Below are positions 61,745 to 64,000 of a stretch of DNA of 64,000 nt, in pieces. Position numbers and translations under genes: made by a program. The notes under the pieces are model-generated. The model saw only the letters and a list, made by a program, of their open reading frames with translations. It ran no database searches and was not told the origin of the DNA. Each line of letters starts with the position of its first letter. Position 1 is the first letter of the stretch. The DNA comes from Penelope pileata. Its lineage: Eukaryota > Chordata > Aves > Galliformes > Cracidae. The stretch is from contig WBMW01005084.1 of assembly GCA_013396635.1 (NCBI GenBank), positions 296,464 to 360,463 on the forward strand. The letters run 5' to 3'.

Positions 61745-63456
61745 AGAGTGCCACTGAGCTAGGAGGGTATTTCTTAAACTTGTATGTCATCAGTTGAGAC
61801 CTCTATCAAGGAGCAAATAACTTTCCTTTTCAATAGCATGCCTTTACAACCACTACAGCAGTTGATACAGAAATGTCATTAATCTTCCAATCACAAAAAA
61901 AAATAAAAAACAGCAGCATCCATGGTGATTTCACTTAAAAACTCTAACTCTAAATGTCTGCAATCAGTTGCTTGCTTCCTTGCCTTGCCTCAGACATCAG
62001 GACTGTTTTTAATTCCAAAATAGAGAAGAGACAGAGAGGTTTGAGATTAGGCATAATGAGTGCCACTATTAAAAAAAAAAAAAAAAAACAGGGAGGAAAA
62101 AATCTTAAGCTTTAAATCATCCTAAAAGAGACATAAATTTTCATCTCAAAGAAGGTGGCCTGCATGATGATAGTCTCTTGACCTCGTAGCAATTAATTTT
62201 ACACACAGTGACCACTGCAGAACTGTACAAGCAACATGAAAACATCTTGCTTTCTGCCCTGTGCCAAGTATATCTAAGCTGAAGATCTATGTGCTGAAGA
62301 CATAATTCAAGGTTACTGAAATCTGAATCTCCTCCACTAGTTTTGCATTAAGTAGGTAATCCTGCTGCCAGTTGTACCATGCAAACTTTTCAAACTGCAC
62401 TGAGAAAGTGACTGAGATTAGAACTTTCATGAAGAGCAACTGCAAATGTTACTCAAAACGATACTCAGAAGACACACTAGGTTCATATTTGCAAGTGAAA
62501 TTATTTCTACCATAGCATAATAACCATCTTTCTTTCAAGCAAATAAGTGCAAGAGGCATGTCATGCAGAATTCCCTTCATTTTTATACTCTCATTGTCCT
62601 TAAAGCTAGACGTTTGTTATGGACAACTACAATAATTTGACTAATTATAATTAAAAATTATTATAATAATTAAATAAATAATAATAATAATAAATAATTA
62701 AAAATAATTATTACTATCTATGGTGTTTACACCATAAACATGTAGTAGACCTGAGTCAAGCCTACCACACAATTAAAAGTTACAACATTTACAAGTGATA
62801 TTAAAGTGGTTTTGCTTGTTTAAGTACGCTATCGAGAGTTGTTGTGTGGGTCTCCCAAGCTACGCAAGTGATGAACTTTCTACAAAGGATTACATTACTA
62901 GCAAAGGCTGTCTTCGGGATATACAGAAGCTTACGCTGATCAAGCTTAGTACCCAGAGCAAACCAAAAATTACTACTTTTTTTTTTTTTTTAAGAAGAGA
63001 AAAACATAAAAAGATAATTACTTGGAGGGAAAGGTTTTGAATATCTAAAAGATAAATTCAAAGCAAGATGAAAAGAGCAGACTACCTCCATATGCATGTA
63101 ATAGGAATACGTGGGAGAGAAAGTAAACTTCGTTACAGCAACAGTTATGGAAGGCCTAAATTTTTCATCATCTTACCTCAGCAACAGTAGCACTAATTAC
63201 TAACGACCCCACAAACTCCCAAAAAAACATCAGAAAATGATGTCTGGCATATCCCATTTATTTTTGACATAAAAAAGACAATTTAAGGGAAAACTTCTGG
63301 CAGAAGTTTGATTTTAAAACCTACATGCAAAGTCTTGAGAGCTGTGAAATGAGTTACACAAAGATTTTAGAAATAAAAATTATTATTATTCTTTGCAAGA
63401 AGTTCAGACAATCTATCTCCCCTCTCACTGTGTCTACTCTGACAGCTTTTAGCAAA
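61745..63456. repeat. Tandem duplication, copy B (1712 bp)
   Basis: Near-identical repeat of copy A in the same orientation. The offset is 1711 bases before the A homopolymer and 1713 after it. Copy B continues past its end into unique sequence (aatttgataatgcttaattt), whereas copy A is preceded by unique sequence (ttccaggatcgac). That is the pattern of two overlapping contigs placed end to end. A true recent tandem duplication would look the same, but would not need an N at the join. Confidence 0.95.
62636..62716. repeat. AAT/ATT-rich microsatellite (copy B)
   Basis: Counterpart of the tract in copy A, with no length difference visible. Confidence 0.85.
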
Positions 63457-64000
63457 ATTTGATAATGCTTAATTTTCCAGTCATAATAGCAGTGATACAG
63501 GCTAAAATTACGTATGTATAAATATAGAATGCAACTTTCACTACTCCTTAATTGTGAATGTAAGGGAGACTAAATGAAATTTTGAATGCTATATAATTGA
63601 AAAAGAGAACAAGAATGGAGAGACTTTTTCTTTAAAGCTAAAAGAACACTTTAGGGAATAGTAAATTAATCACATGCTCTATCTCAAAGAAAAACTAATT
63701 GCATATGCAAGTCAATTTTGGCAAAGTAGCTTAGCCTCAGCAAAAGATGGAATTTGACAATACTGAAACATTTTACAGTAACATTTTAAAAATAGGGTAT
63801 TTCACTCTGTGAAGTCCAAATGTTTCATTTTTGACATTTTCTGTACAAAACATTTCAACAGATATGTCAGTAGGTTGAATTTTTACCCAAAGGATTTTAG
63901 AAGTCAGAGTCATCAATGAAGAAGATGTAATCCAGTCCTTCATCCTATATTCAAAACTACTCAATGAACATTTATAGATAGAATGGAACATGAGGAGTAC
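63457..64000. other. AT-rich non-coding stretch
   Basis: Unique sequence after the duplication with no gene or repeat recognised. A 72-codon minus-strand open frame (63773-63991) has no recognisable features. Confidence 0.5.

Noticed and set aside
61082..63040. Identical 81-codon frames at 61082-61327 and 62795-63040 as a duplicated gene
   Set aside because: They are identical only because the whole 1.71-kb segment is duplicated. The frame has no domain and includes translated homopolymer.
1..64000. CRISPR arrays, tRNA/rRNA genes, operons or phage-like modules
   Set aside because: No regularly spaced direct repeats, no cloverleaf-like tRNA sequence and no closely packed long ORFs were seen. 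The sequence is a vertebrate nuclear type.

Overview
This window looks like nuclear DNA from a bird, most likely a galliform (chicken/turkey-like). Five fragments of CR1, the dominant avian LINE, lie in an AT-rich background. With them are one avian-retrovirus-type solo LTR, a deletion derivative of a mariner-like DNA transposon that I recall from galliform genomes, and a probable ERVL-type LTR remnant. There is no prokaryotic gene organisation, and I can support no complete protein-coding gene, tRNA, rRNA or CRISPR array. Almost all ORFs are chance open frames of 60-90 codons. The longer ones mostly fall inside transposable elements: CR1 reverse transcriptase at about 0.8-1.1 kb, CR1 ORF2 C-terminus at about 45.2-46.0 kb, and a mariner helix-turn-helix at about 44.0-44.3 kb.

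Layout. 0.7-1.1 kb holds a CR1 reverse-transcriptase fragment (+) that ends exactly at a single unknown base. 4.3-4.5 kb is a CR1 3' end (-), followed by an 18-bp perfect palindrome. 6.97-7.33 kb is a solo LTR (+) with a 6-bp target duplication. 15.2-15.3 kb and 22.5-22.8 kb are two old CR1 3' pieces (-). 22.8-43.8 kb is AT-rich single-copy DNA with one GC-rich island at 35.9-36.3 kb and a 21-N gap at 42.04 kb. 43.84-44.40 kb is the mariner derivative, and 45.06-45.98 kb the best-preserved CR1 3' half (-), with a frameshift. 53.05-53.43 kb is a GC-rich, LTR-like remnant. 60.03-63.46 kb contains two nearly identical 1.71-kb copies joined by one N, most simply an unmerged contig overlap.

The window is either intergenic or inside very large introns. 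Several short segments have good splice signals around open frames (for example 17713-17789 on the minus strand and 2440-2520 on the plus strand). Such pseudo-exons are common by chance, so I report them only as hypotheses. I found no convincing new biological system. The best-supported structural observations are the solo LTR with its exact target duplication, the near-identical tandem copies at an assembly junction, and the mariner derivative that keeps its DNA-binding part but not its catalytic part.
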